A DNA stretch of 64,000 bases from a bacterium (GTDB lineage: Bacteria; Sysuimicrobiota; Sysuimicrobiia; Sysuimicrobiales; Humicultoraceae), in the NCBI GenBank assembly GCA_031082185.1, contig JAVHLI010000001.1:377980-441979 (forward strand), given 5' to 3'. Shown piece after piece: positions 25,918-34,758 of the stretch (positions are counted from its first letter, which is position 1; every line of letters begins with the position of its first letter). Under the pieces are notes generated by a model. It made no database searches and was not told where the DNA came from. It was given only the letters and a program-made list of their open reading frames with translations. Both the position numbers and the translations under genes were made by a program.

Positions 25918-27618
25918 ATGAGCAGCGCTGGAGTTACCGGCGCGGGTCTTCCCCAGGGCAGGGGAGGCCTGCGCCGGCTGCTCGCCGATCCGGTCATACT
26001 ATTGGCGGCCGCGCTGATCCAGGTCGCACTGCTGATCTTCATCATATGGCCGCTCGTCCGCGTCCTGGTGGTAAGTCTCACACCGGGCGGCGTGCTGTCA
26101 CTCGACGCGTACCGCGACCAGTTGCGGTCGTGGTACGTGCAGCGGGCCGTGGTCAACAGCCTGATGGTAGGCGGGCTGACCGCCGCCGTCAGCGTGGCGC
26201 TCGGGTTCGCCTACGCCTACACGCTGGTCCGCACGGCCGTCCCGCTCAAGCGGCTCTTCCACCTGCTGGCAATTCTGCCGATCGTCTCGCCCCCTTTCGT
26301 CTCGTCAATTGCCATCATCCTGCTCTTCGGCCGGGGCGGGATCGTGACCTCGGGTCTGCTGGGGCTGCGCGACTTCAACATCTACGGCTTCAAGGGGCTG
26401 CTGCTGGCGCAGGTGATGACCTTTGCGCCGGTGGCCTACCTGGTGCTCCGCGGCGTACTGGAGGGGATTGATCCCACCCTGGAGGACGCCGCGCTCAACC
26501 TGGGTGCGCGGCGGTGGACGGTCTTCCGCCGGGTGCTCCTGCCGCTGGCGGTCCCCGGGGTCACCAGCGCGTTCCTGGTAGTGTTCATCGAGTCGCTGGC
26601 CGACTTCGGGAACCCTCTGCTGCTGGCCGGAAGCGCGTTTCCGGTGCTGTCGGTGCAGGCCTACCTGCAGATCACCGGCATGTTCAACCTGCAGGCAGGC
26701 GCCGCGCTGTCGGTGCTGCTGCTGGCGCCTTCGGTCACCGCGTTCGTCCTCTACCGCCTCATCGTGGGCAGCCGGCGGTATGTGACGGTCACGGGCAAAC
26801 CGGGCCGATCGTCGCTCAAGGCCACCAGCCCGGCGGCCACCTGGCTGCTCTTCGGTGTCACCGCGGCCACCGCCGGGGTGGTGGTCATGTTCTACGCGGT
26901 AATCGTGGTTGGCGCGCTTGCGCGGACCTGGGGCGTGGACAACACGCCGTCGCTGGAGGCGATCCTGTACGTGCTTAACGTGGGACGGGAGACGATCAGG
27001 GACACGCTGGCCATAGCGGTCACCGCGACCCCGATATCCGGCCTGCTGGGCATGACCATAGCGTTCCTGGTCGTGCGCCGGAAGTTCCCCGGACGCGGAT
27101 GGCTCGAGCTGACGTCGCTGCTCAACTTCGCGCTGCCGGGCACCGTGGTCGGCATCGGCTACATCCTGGCGTTCAACCAGCGGCCGCTGCTGTTGACCGG
27201 CACCATGGCGATCCTGGTGGCCTGCTTCGTCTTCCGTTACGTGCCCGTGGGGATCCAGGCGGGCATCGCCGTCCTCCGGCAGATAGACCCCTCGATCGAG
27301 GAGGCGGCGCAAGACCTGGGGGCGTCCAGCGTGGTGACCTTCAGGCGCGTTACGCTGCCGCTGGTGCGGCCGGCATTCTTCTCGGCCCTGGTCTTTGCGT
27401 TCGTGCGCGCGATGACCGCGATCAGCGCCGCCGTCTTCCTGGTCTCGGCGAACTGGAACTTGATGACCGTTCAGATTCTCAGCGAGGTGGGGTCGGGCCG
27501 GTACAACGCCGCCGCCGCCTACAGCCTGGTGTTGCTGGCGATTGTGATGGTAGCCATCGGGATTATTGGGCTGATGCTCCGCCGCGGGTATAGCCCGGTG
27601 CAGGGGAGGTTTCTCTGA
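25918..27618 (+). CDS. iron-type ABC transporter permease, fused double domain
   Basis: The 566-residue protein carries two BPD_transp_1 permease units (about 55-285 and 350-560), each with an EAA-type loop (LEDAALNLGARRWTVFRRVLLPLAVPG and IEEAAQDLGASSVVTFRRVTLPLVRPA). It has roughly twelve membrane helices. This fusion is the FbpB type. Its ATG follows the SBP stop by three bases, and its TGA overlaps the ATPase ATG (TGATG). Confidence 0.93.
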   Translation: MSSAGVTGAGLPQGRGGLRRLLADPVILLAAALIQVALLIFIIWPLVRVLVVSLTPGGVLSLDAYRDQLRSWYVQRAVVNSLMVGGLTAAVSVALGFAYAYTLVRTAVPLKRLFHLLAILPIVSPPFVSSIAIILLFGRGGIVTSGLLGLRDFNIYGFKGLLLAQVMTFAPVAYLVLRGVLEGIDPTLEDAALNLGARRWTVFRRVLLPLAVPGVTSAFLVVFIESLADFGNPLLLAGSAFPVLSVQAYLQITGMFNLQAGAALSVLLLAPSVTAFVLYRLIVGSRRYVTVTGKPGRSSLKATSPAATWLLFGVTAATAGVVVMFYAVIVVGALARTWGVDNTPSLEAILYVLNVGRETIRDTLAIAVTATPISGLLGMTIAFLVVRRKFPGRGWLELTSLLNFALPGTVVGIGYILAFNQRPLLLTGTMAILVACFVFRYVPVGIQAGIAVLRQIDPSIEEAAQDLGASSVVTFRRVTLPLVRPAFFSALVFAFVRAMTAISAAVFLVSANWNLMTVQILSEVGSGRYNAAAAYSLVLLAIVMVAIGIIGLMLRRGYSPVQGRFL

Positions 27619-28739
27619 TGTCGGCGCATGAAACCCCACCGCCCGCAGGCGACATATCCCTGCGCGTGGATCGCGTCACAAAAGTGTTCGCCGATCCCAC
27701 CGGCGCACCGGTGACCGCGGTGGACGACGTGTCGCTTGCGGTCCACGCCGGCGAGTTCGTCTCGCTGCTGGGACCGAGCGGTTGCGGTAAGACTACCCTG
27801 CTCCGCATCATCGCCGGGTTCGAGACACCCACCGCGGGCGAGATAGAGCTGGCGGGACAGCGGGTGACGCACCTGCCCCCGGATAGGCGCGGGACCGCCA
27901 TGGTCTTCCAATCCTACGCGCTCTTTCCCCACCTGGACGTCTTCGAGAACGTTGCGTTTGGACTGCGCGTGCGCGGGATTGGCGAGGCGGAGACGCGAGA
28001 ACGCGTTGCCGACGCGCTGGTGCTGGTGGGCCTCGAGGGCCTGGGAAGGCGCTCGCCCGACCAGCTCAGCGGGGGGCAGCAGCAGCGGGTCGCGGTGGCG
28101 CGCGCGGTGGTCACCCGGCCCCGGGTACTCCTGTTGGACGAGCCCCTGTCCAACCTCGACGCGAAGCTGCGTGAGCAGATGCGCGTCGAGCTGCGGCGAA
28201 TCCAGCGCGAGGTCGGAATCACGGCGATCTACGTCACCCACGATCAGGTCGAGGCGATGACCCTGGCCGACCGTATCGTAGTGCTGGACCGCGGCCGCAT
28301 GCAGCAGTTGGCCCCGCCCGCCGAACTCTACGCGCGGCCGGCCAACCCGTTCGTGGCCGAGTTCGTCGGGAAGGTCAACCTGCTGGAGGGTCGGGTGGTC
28401 GAGACGCGTGACGGACAATGCCGCGTGGCCCTGGATGGGATTGAAGCGCTCGTGCCGATCCCACCGGCCACATCGGCCCCGCCGGTCGGCGCGCGCGTCG
28501 GCGTCGTGGTCCGCCCTGAAACGGTGCACCTGGCGCCTGAGGGGACGTTGCGCGGCGCCGTGCGCCGCGCGGTCTACCTGGGTTCGCAGGTGGAGTACGA
28601 GGTGGAGGTTGGAGGTACGCTGCTACAGGCCATCGGCCGAAGCCCTCTAGAGGAAGGTATCTTCCGCGAAGGCCAAGATGTGGGCGTGACCATCGGGTTC
28701 GGGGTCGCCCACCTGCTGGTGCTGAACGGCGAGGCCTAG
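27618..28739 (+). CDS. ABC transporter ATPase (FbpC/PotA-like)
   Basis: The 373-residue ATPase has Walker A GPSGCGKTT (52-60), signature LSGGQQQRVAVARA, Walker B VLLLDEPLSNLD and a C-terminal TOBE regulatory domain (about 285-370). Such TOBE-bearing ATPases drive iron, polyamine or sulfate uptake. The operon context points to the iron-type importer. Its stop is overlapped by the convergent small membrane gene (CTAG). Confidence 0.94.
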   Translation: MSAHETPPPAGDISLRVDRVTKVFADPTGAPVTAVDDVSLAVHAGEFVSLLGPSGCGKTTLLRIIAGFETPTAGEIELAGQRVTHLPPDRRGTAMVFQSYALFPHLDVFENVAFGLRVRGIGEAETRERVADALVLVGLEGLGRRSPDQLSGGQQQRVAVARAVVTRPRVLLLDEPLSNLDAKLREQMRVELRRIQREVGITAIYVTHDQVEAMTLADRIVVLDRGRMQQLAPPAELYARPANPFVAEFVGKVNLLEGRVVETRDGQCRVALDGIEALVPIPPATSAPPVGARVGVVVRPETVHLAPEGTLRGAVRRAVYLGSQVEYEVEVGGTLLQAIGRSPLEEGIFREGQDVGVTIGFGVAHLLVLNGEA

Positions 28740-29161
28740 AGGCCCCGAACAATCACGGCACTGTTCTCGGCCTTGAGCCTTGCCAGTAACTCGTGGAACC
28801 CGTCCATCTGCCCCAGCAGATTGATCGTCCCCCCGGCGTGGGCCAGCCTTATCGTCGGGCTGAACGGCCCTGCTGTTATGGAGGTTATGGCTTTCGGCTC
28901 CACCACCGTCCGCTTCAGCATCGCGCGGAAAACAATGGGTTCCCCGGACCGGTAAGTGATCTCGAACGGGGTCGAAAGGTAGATGTACCAGGCCGACAGC
29001 AAGGCCAAGATCCAGGTCGCGGCGAATACCGCCACTACGAGACGGAACGCGTAGAGCCCGGGCAGCTGGGCCATAACCACCGGTCCGACGACTACCGTTG
29101 TGAAGACCAACAACAAGAAGTAGAGAATGAGCGTGCCCCTGGCTGTTCGGTACGTGGTCAC
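28736..29161 (-). CDS. two-TM membrane protein with PH-like domain
   Basis: The 141-residue protein has two hydrophobic helices (about 10-32 and 40-62) followed by a soluble beta-rich part (STPFEITYRSGEPIVFRAMLKRTVVEPKAITSITAG ... GFHELLARLKAEN). The layout resembles bacterial PH-domain (YdbT/DUF304-like) membrane proteins, but I cannot assign a family firmly. The GTG start at 29161 is supported by AAGGAGGTGA six bases upstream on the minus strand. Confidence 0.6.
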   Translation of the reverse strand: MTTYRTARGTLILYFLLLVFTTVVVGPVVMAQLPGLYAFRLVVAVFAATWILALLSAWYIYLSTPFEITYRSGEPIVFRAMLKRTVVEPKAITSITAGPFSPTIRLAHAGGTINLLGQMDGFHELLARLKAENSAVIVRGL

Positions 29162-29265
29162 AGGCCGTCACCTCCTTGGGATGACACCGGGTCATTCCAG
29201 CCCGGCGCGCCGTCTCCCTGCTCCGGCCCGGATGCTCAGTCCAAGATCCCACGATGGAGGCACCG

Positions 29266-31260
29266 ATGAACAGACGCCCGATCGAGATTGACGATCTTCT
29301 GAAGATCCGATTCCCCCACAACGCCGCGCTCTCGCCCGACGGGGGACGCGTGGTGTTCGCGCTGGCGCGGCTCGACCACGATGCCAACGAGTTTCGCGCT
29401 CACCTCTGGATGGTGCCGGCTTCCGGCGGAGAGCCGCGGCCGTTCACGGCCGATGAGGCGCGGGATACGAGTCCTGCCTGGTCTCCGGACGGCAGGTGGA
29501 TCGCGTTCCTGTCCAACCGGGGCGGCAGGCGCCGCGGACACAAGCGCGCGGCGATGCAGCTCTGGGTCATCCCTTCTGATGGTGGGGAGGCCCGCCAGTT
29601 GATCTTCTTCAAGTCCGGCGTGAGCCAGCCGACCTGGTCGCCCGACGGGCGCACCCTGGCCTTCGTATCACGGGGAGCTTCCGGCGAGATCGAGACCGGA
29701 GAGGCCGACGACGAGTTGATCGTACGGGAGGTCACCCGCCCCAAGTACAAGTTCGATGCGATGGGGTTTCTTGAAGGGTACGCGCACGTCTGGACCGTTC
29801 CTGCCGAGGGCGGCGATCCGGTTCGGATCACCGAGGGTGACTACGACCACGACTCGCCGGCCTGGCTGCCGGGAGGCCGTGAGATAGCCTTCGTGGCCAA
29901 CCGGACTCCGGAAGCGGACCTATCGTTCGTGCGCGACGTTTGGGCCGCCGATGTCCAGACGCGCGCGCTGCGACAGTTGACGCACAACTCCGGTCCATGC
30001 GTCTCGCCGGTGCCCTCACCCGACGGCCGCTACGTGGCCTTCGTCGGGCACGACTTCCACGCCAAGAGCGCGACGAACTTCGGGGTATGGATCGTTCCTG
30101 TTGAAGGAGGAGAGGCGGTCAACCTCACCGCCGGCCTCGACCGTTCAGTGGGGAATGCCGTGGGCAGCGACGTGCGTCTCACGCCCATGTTTCCGACCCC
30201 GGCCTGGACGCAGGACGGCAGCGCGATCATCTTCTTCTTCACCTCCATCGGCCGCACACACCTGTACCGCGTGGAGGTCGCCGACCGCGCGGTCCGCCAA
30301 CTTACCGACGGCGACGAGGTGGTAGCAGACCTCACGGCGGCAGCGGGCCAGGTGGTCTACCAGCGCATAGGCCCTGCGTCGCTGGACGAACTGTGGCTGC
30401 TTCCGGCATCAGGCGAGCCGCGCCGGCTCGCCGGTTTCAACGACGAGCTGCTGGCCGGCCTCGACCTGGGCGAGCCACGGCATTTCTCGTATGCCGGGGC
30501 CGACGGCTGGCCGATGGAGGGGTGGCTGCTCGCCCCGCCGGGGTTCGATCCCGGGGGAGAGTACCCGGCGATTCTGCGCATACACGGCGGCCCGCACGCG
30601 GCCTACGGGTATGCGTTCAATCACTACGTGGCACTGCTGGCGGCGCGCGGGTATGTCGTGGTGTGGACGAACCCGCGCGGCAGCCAGGGCTACGGCGAGG
30701 CGTTCACGCGGGCGGTGGTGACCGATTGGGGCGGCAAGGACAGCGAGGACATCCTGCGTGGGATAGACCACGCGATCACCCTGGGGTTCATTGACGCCGG
30801 CCGCGTGGCCGTCACCGGTGGCTCGTACGGCGGCTTCATGACCAACTGGTTGATCGGGCACACGCACCGGTTCCGCTGCGCGGTCACCGAGGTGTGCGTA
30901 AGCAACCTGTTCAGCTTCTACGGGACCAGCGACATCGGCGCCACCTGGGGTGAGCTGGAGTGGGGCGCCACGCCCTGGGACGATCCCGGCAAGCTCCTGC
31001 GGGAGTCCCCGCTGATGTACGCGAAGAACGTCACCACCCCGGTCCTGATCATCGCCAACGAGGCGGATCACCGGTGCCCGGTCGAGCAGTCGGAGCAGTT
31101 CTACACGGCGCTGCGCAAGATGGGCAAGGAGGCGGCGTTTCTTCGGTTCCTTGGAGAGAGCCACCAGATGAGCTCCAACGGCAGGCCCAAGCCGCGGATC
31201 GAACGCCTCAAACGACTGCTGGCTTGGTTCGACAAGTACCTCGCGCAGGAGCCGCGCTGA
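29266..31260 (+). CDS. S9 prolyl oligopeptidase-family peptidase (second copy)
   Basis: The 664-residue paralogue of the protein at 18622 has a beta-propeller with PAWSPDGRWIAFLSNR-type blades (about 15-400) and a hydrolase domain with Ser520 (GGSYGGFMTNW), Asp601 (NEADHRC) and His633 (ESHQMS). The spacings S-D 81 and D-H 32 equal those of the first copy. There is no signal peptide, so it acts on peptides in the cytoplasm. The ATG at 29266 follows GGAGG by five bases; the upstream ATG at 29254 has the SD inside it. The peptide ABC genes follow. Confidence 0.93.
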   Translation: MNRRPIEIDDLLKIRFPHNAALSPDGGRVVFALARLDHDANEFRAHLWMVPASGGEPRPFTADEARDTSPAWSPDGRWIAFLSNRGGRRRGHKRAAMQLWVIPSDGGEARQLIFFKSGVSQPTWSPDGRTLAFVSRGASGEIETGEADDELIVREVTRPKYKFDAMGFLEGYAHVWTVPAEGGDPVRITEGDYDHDSPAWLPGGREIAFVANRTPEADLSFVRDVWAADVQTRALRQLTHNSGPCVSPVPSPDGRYVAFVGHDFHAKSATNFGVWIVPVEGGEAVNLTAGLDRSVGNAVGSDVRLTPMFPTPAWTQDGSAIIFFFTSIGRTHLYRVEVADRAVRQLTDGDEVVADLTAAAGQVVYQRIGPASLDELWLLPASGEPRRLAGFNDELLAGLDLGEPRHFSYAGADGWPMEGWLLAPPGFDPGGEYPAILRIHGGPHAAYGYAFNHYVALLAARGYVVVWTNPRGSQGYGEAFTRAVVTDWGGKDSEDILRGIDHAITLGFIDAGRVAVTGGSYGGFMTNWLIGHTHRFRCAVTEVCVSNLFSFYGTSDIGATWGELEWGATPWDDPGKLLRESPLMYAKNVTTPVLIIANEADHRCPVEQSEQFYTALRKMGKEAAFLRFLGESHQMSSNGRPKPRIERLKRLLAWFDKYLAQEPR

Positions 31261-31330
31261 CCCAGTGGGAAAACCGGCAGGCAGGAGGAGTTACGGGCGC
31301 TTGGGTCGTAATGTTGCAGTATTGGTCACC

Positions 31331-31346
31331 ACTGGTAGTAACCAGT
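31331..31346. promoter_or_regulatory. inverted repeat ACTGGT-AGTA-ACCAGT, candidate GntR operator
   Basis: Perfect 6-bp arms with a four-base spacer lie about 60 bp before the GntR reading frame. HutC-type GntR regulators bind GGT...ACC palindromes of this size, so autoregulation is plausible. Confidence 0.5.
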
Positions 31347-31359
31347 CTGGGGTGACGAC

Positions 31360-31404
31360 GGGTGGGGCGACGATGAGTGGGGCGACGATGAGTGGGGCGA
31401 CGAT
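31360..31404 (+). repeat. 15-bp tandem repeat (three units) spanning the GntR start
   Basis: Three consecutive units of GAGTGGGGCGACGAT (first with one G for A) run directly into the GntR coding sequence. Each unit encodes Ser-Gly-Ala-Thr-Met and brings its own in-frame ATG at 31373, 31388 and 31403. Confidence 0.9.
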
Positions 31405-32161
31405 GAAGCTGAAGCGCCATCACGCCGTCCCCCTGCACCGGCAGCTCGGTGCCGCCCTCGTCCGCGCCATCCGTTCGGGGGAGATCCCCCCGGGCGAGCG
31501 CATCCCATCCGAACGGGAGATCTGCGAGACCTACGGGGTCAGCCGCACAACGGTCCGGCAGACCATCCACGACCTGGTGGCCTCAGGACTCCTGATGCGC
31601 GTGCCGGCCAAGGGGACCTTCGTGGCGCGGCCCAAGATAGACCAGGACCTCTCACGCGTGGTGCGGTTCTCAGAGGCCGTCTCCGCTGCCGGATACAGAC
31701 CCACGGCAAGGCTGCTCGGCATTCGCACCGCGCAGGCGCATGCCGAGATCGCAAAGGCTCTGGGGCTGTCCCTGGGTGAGACGGTGGTCGTCGTGGACAT
31801 GGTGAGCATGGCCGACGGTGCGCCCCTGGCGTTCTACCGGATTCATCTGCCGCCTGAGACAGGCGAGCCCACCGCGCGTGCCCTGCTGGCCGCCGAGGCC
31901 GAGGGCCGCGTGACCTTCGGGCTGATACTGGAGCACGTGCGTCGCGTTGCCGGGCTGGAGCCGGCTCAGGTGGTGCAGACCTACGAAGCCGCGCCTGCAT
32001 CGGACGAGGTCGCCCGCATACTGCAGATCAGTGAGGGCGCGGCCGTAGTGGCCAGTGACCGGACCGTGCTGACCGCGTCGGGGAAGCCGATTACGCACGA
32101 CAACGCGTACTACCGCGGCGATCGCTATCGGTTCACCATCCGCCGCGCGTATTCGATCTGA
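31403..32161 (+). CDS. GntR-family regulator, HutC subfamily (UTRA domain)
   Basis: The product, 252 residues from this start, has an N-terminal GntR winged helix (PLHRQLGAALVRAIRSGEIPPGERIPSEREICETYGVSRTTVRQTIHDL). A UTRA effector domain begins near SRVVRFSEAVSAAGYRP and runs to the end. HutC-type members sense small metabolites such as amino acids or sugars. I chose the last ATG of the 15-bp repeat because it gives the usual distance to the PLHRQL helix; starts at 31373 or 31388 add SGATM copies. It probably controls the adjacent peptide transporter genes. Confidence 0.9.
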   Translation: MKLKRHHAVPLHRQLGAALVRAIRSGEIPPGERIPSEREICETYGVSRTTVRQTIHDLVASGLLMRVPAKGTFVARPKIDQDLSRVVRFSEAVSAAGYRPTARLLGIRTAQAHAEIAKALGLSLGETVVVVDMVSMADGAPLAFYRIHLPPETGEPTARALLAAEAEGRVTFGLILEHVRRVAGLEPAQVVQTYEAAPASDEVARILQISEGAAVVASDRTVLTASGKPITHDNAYYRGDRYRFTIRRAYSI

Positions 32162-32174
32162 GGAGGGAGGCACC

Positions 32175-33725
32175 ATGACAAGGTACCTGCATCTGCTCAC
32201 CGCAGTGGCGTTGCTTGCCATAGCCGCCGGCCTGCTTGCACCGGCCGGCGCTCAGGACCGAGTGCTCGCCTTCGCCCTCGACACCGAGGCGTTCCGTCGG
32301 CCCGAAGCCGAGGCGATTGCCGACAACCTCCGCACGCTGGGCGCCCAGGTAGAGGTTCGTGTCTGGGAGCGCACCAGCATGATCGCCCGCATGCAGGCAG
32401 GCGAGCGCCTGGCCTACATGACCGACTGGGGGAGCGCGTTCTTCGAGCCATTCGACCTGGCCGAGCCCAAGTTGACCACCGGCGGCCGCGGAAACTACTC
32501 CTTCTACTCCAACAAAGAGGTGGACGACCTGCTAGTGGTCGGGTCCACCGGCGCCGACAACACCGCCCGCCGCGACGCCTACTTCAAAGTCCAGGACATA
32601 ATCTTCCGGGAGGCCCCCTGGATCTTCGCGTACTTCCGCCAGGATATCCACGGCGCCAGCAGCCTGGTTGAGAACTGGGAAGCCTCGATGGACAGCCGCA
32701 TCAACCTGCACGACGTGCGCCTGAGCCGCGGTGGGGTCATCGTGGTTGGGATGAACACTAACGCGATCGCGACATTCGACCCCGCGATGTTTCGCGATCG
32801 GAAGACCGAGACGGTGCTGCGCAACATATTCGACGGCCTGGTTACTCGGACGACCAAGGACCAAGTGGTACTCGAGCTGGCCTCGGCCATGCGGCAGCCG
32901 TCACCGACCACCTATGAGTTCACGATCCGCTCGGGCGTGACGTTCCACAACGGCGATCCGCTGACCGCCGAGGACGTCCTCTTCACCTTCGAGCGCATAC
33001 TCAAGGACGGCGCGATCGCCGGCGCCAGCAGTCCCCGCCGCGCGCTGCTGGGCCCGCTCGACCGCGTCGAGCGCGTTGGCGAGAACGTGGTGCGCTTCAC
33101 CCTCGCCCGCCCGTTCCCGGCATTCTTGCAGGCGCTGGTGCACTTCCAGATCGTGCCCAAGCGCTACATTCAGACCGTCGGCGACCGCGCGTTCGCCGAG
33201 CGGCCGGTGGGCGCCGGACCGTTCAAGTACCTGGCCGGCCGCGTGGACGGCCAGATCGTGCTGGAGCGCCATGAGAAGTACCACGGCGGCTCGCCTGCCC
33301 TGCCGCCGCTCGGCCCGGCGCCGCTGCGGGGCGTGGTCTTCCGGATGATGCCCGAGCCCGCGACCCGTGTGGCCGCGCTGAAGGCCGGGGAGGTACACAT
33401 CATCGAGGACCTGCCCGTGGACCTGATAACCGAGATTGAGCGTGACCCCCGCACCGAGGTCAAGGCCACCCAGGGGACGCGCGTTTCGGGCGTCGAGCTG
33501 AACAACGCTAAGCCTCCGTTCAACGACCTGAAGGTACGCCAGGCGCTCAACCACGCGGTCAACTGGGACCTGATCCTCAAGGCCATATACAGGGGCTATG
33601 GCACTCGGCTGGCCACCGCGTTCCTGCCCAGCGGGTTCGGCTACAACCCGGGCCTGCGGCCGTACACATACGATCTGACGCGGGCTCGCGCGCTGCTGCG
33701 CGAGGCGGGTTACACGGTGCGGTAG
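32175..33725 (+). CDS. family 5 peptide-type solute-binding protein, apparently circularly permuted
   Basis: The 516-residue exported protein has a signal peptide (about 1-27, ending PAGAQ). Residues 28-183 look like the usual C-terminal part of SBP_bac_5: EAEAIADNLRTLGAQVEV, TDWGSAFFEPFD, YSFYSNKEVDDLL, AYFKVQDIIFREAPWIFAY, then INLHDVRL. Residues 186-516 look like the usual N-terminal part: GGVIVVGMNTNAIATFDPA, FTIRSGVTFHNGDPLTAEDVLF, VGAGPFKY, then VRQALNHAVNW and ARALLREAGY at the very end. Order is thus C-part before N-part, while the mature length (about 489) is normal. DppBC-type permease genes follow at once. A peptide or nickel-type ligand is likely. The ATG follows AGGAGGGAGG. Confidence 0.88.
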   Translation: MTRYLHLLTAVALLAIAAGLLAPAGAQDRVLAFALDTEAFRRPEAEAIADNLRTLGAQVEVRVWERTSMIARMQAGERLAYMTDWGSAFFEPFDLAEPKLTTGGRGNYSFYSNKEVDDLLVVGSTGADNTARRDAYFKVQDIIFREAPWIFAYFRQDIHGASSLVENWEASMDSRINLHDVRLSRGGVIVVGMNTNAIATFDPAMFRDRKTETVLRNIFDGLVTRTTKDQVVLELASAMRQPSPTTYEFTIRSGVTFHNGDPLTAEDVLFTFERILKDGAIAGASSPRRALLGPLDRVERVGENVVRFTLARPFPAFLQALVHFQIVPKRYIQTVGDRAFAERPVGAGPFKYLAGRVDGQIVLERHEKYHGGSPALPPLGPAPLRGVVFRMMPEPATRVAALKAGEVHIIEDLPVDLITEIERDPRTEVKATQGTRVSGVELNNAKPPFNDLKVRQALNHAVNWDLILKAIYRGYGTRLATAFLPSGFGYNPGLRPYTYDLTRARALLREAGYTVR

Positions 33726-33729
33726 CCAA

Positions 33730-34740
33730 GTGCGCACGCTCGTTCTGGCGCGCCGCATCCTGAACACGATCCCGATCATGCTGGGGGTGGCGGTGATCGT
33801 GTTCGTCGTGATGCGGATGCTGCCGGGCGATCCCGTGGACATCATGCTTGGACAGACGGGGGCGGTCTCACAGCAGGACCTCGACCGCCTCCGTCGGGAT
33901 TTCAACCTTGATCAGCCGCTGGCCCAGCAACTGGTGAGGTTCGTGGCCGACGCGGCCCGCGGCGATTTCGGTACCTCGTTCGCCCGGCGTCGCCCGGTGT
34001 TCGGAATGCTGGTCGAGGCGCTACCGGCCACGATAGAGCTGGCTCTGGCCGCCACGGCCGTCGCCCTGCTGGTGGCCGTGCCGATTGGAGTGCTCTCCGC
34101 CGTCTACCAGCGGTCGTGGCTGGACCGGCTGGCAATGGGAGGGGCCTTCCTGGGCATCTCGATGCCGGCGTTCTGGCTGGGCATCGTGGCGATTATCGTG
34201 TTTGCGGTCAGGCTCGGTTGGTTTCCGACCTCGGGCCGGGTGGGCCACGAGGTCCTCCTGATGCCCGTGACAGGGTTCTTCCTGATAGACAGTGTGCTCA
34301 CGCGCAATTGGGCCGCCCTGAGCGACGTCATGAGACACCTCGCCCTTCCCTCCGTCGTCCTGGGCGCCAGCATGATGGCGATCGTCGCCCGGGTGACGCG
34401 ATCCAGCATGGTCGAGGTGATGCGTGAGCAGTACGTTACGACGGCGCGCTCCAAAGGCCTGGCCAACCGAGTGGTTATCTGGCGACACGCGCTGCGCAAC
34501 GCCCTTATTCCAACCGTGACCGTTGTTGGGCTGCAGGTAGGGGTGTTGCTCGGCGGCAACATGATCGTCGAGACGGTCTTCGGATGGCCGGGGATGGGCC
34601 GCATGGTCGTGGACGCGATCTTCAGCCGCGACTACCCGGTGGTGCAGGGCGCAGTCATGCTCTACGCGTTCACGTTCGTGCTGGCCAACCTGGCGGTGGA
34701 CCTGTGCTATATCTACCTAGACCCGCGCATCTCGCTGTAG
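33730..34740 (+). CDS. peptide ABC transporter permease, DppB-like
   Basis: The 336-residue permease has six membrane helices and the DppB/OppB layout: N-terminal RRILNTIPIMLGVAVIVFVVMRMLPGDP, a periplasmic loop with DLDRLRRDFNLDQPLAQQ, and the EAA-type loop MREQYVTTARSKGLANRVVIWRHALRNALIP. A long tail WPGMGRMVVDAIFSRDYPVVQG is also diagnostic. The GTG start lies four bases after the SBP stop. It pairs with the DppC-like gene. Confidence 0.94.
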   Translation: MRTLVLARRILNTIPIMLGVAVIVFVVMRMLPGDPVDIMLGQTGAVSQQDLDRLRRDFNLDQPLAQQLVRFVADAARGDFGTSFARRRPVFGMLVEALPATIELALAATAVALLVAVPIGVLSAVYQRSWLDRLAMGGAFLGISMPAFWLGIVAIIVFAVRLGWFPTSGRVGHEVLLMPVTGFFLIDSVLTRNWAALSDVMRHLALPSVVLGASMMAIVARVTRSSMVEVMREQYVTTARSKGLANRVVIWRHALRNALIPTVTVVGLQVGVLLGGNMIVETVFGWPGMGRMVVDAIFSRDYPVVQGAVMLYAFTFVLANLAVDLCYIYLDPRISL

Positions 34741-34758
34741 CGCCACAGGGGTGAGGGT

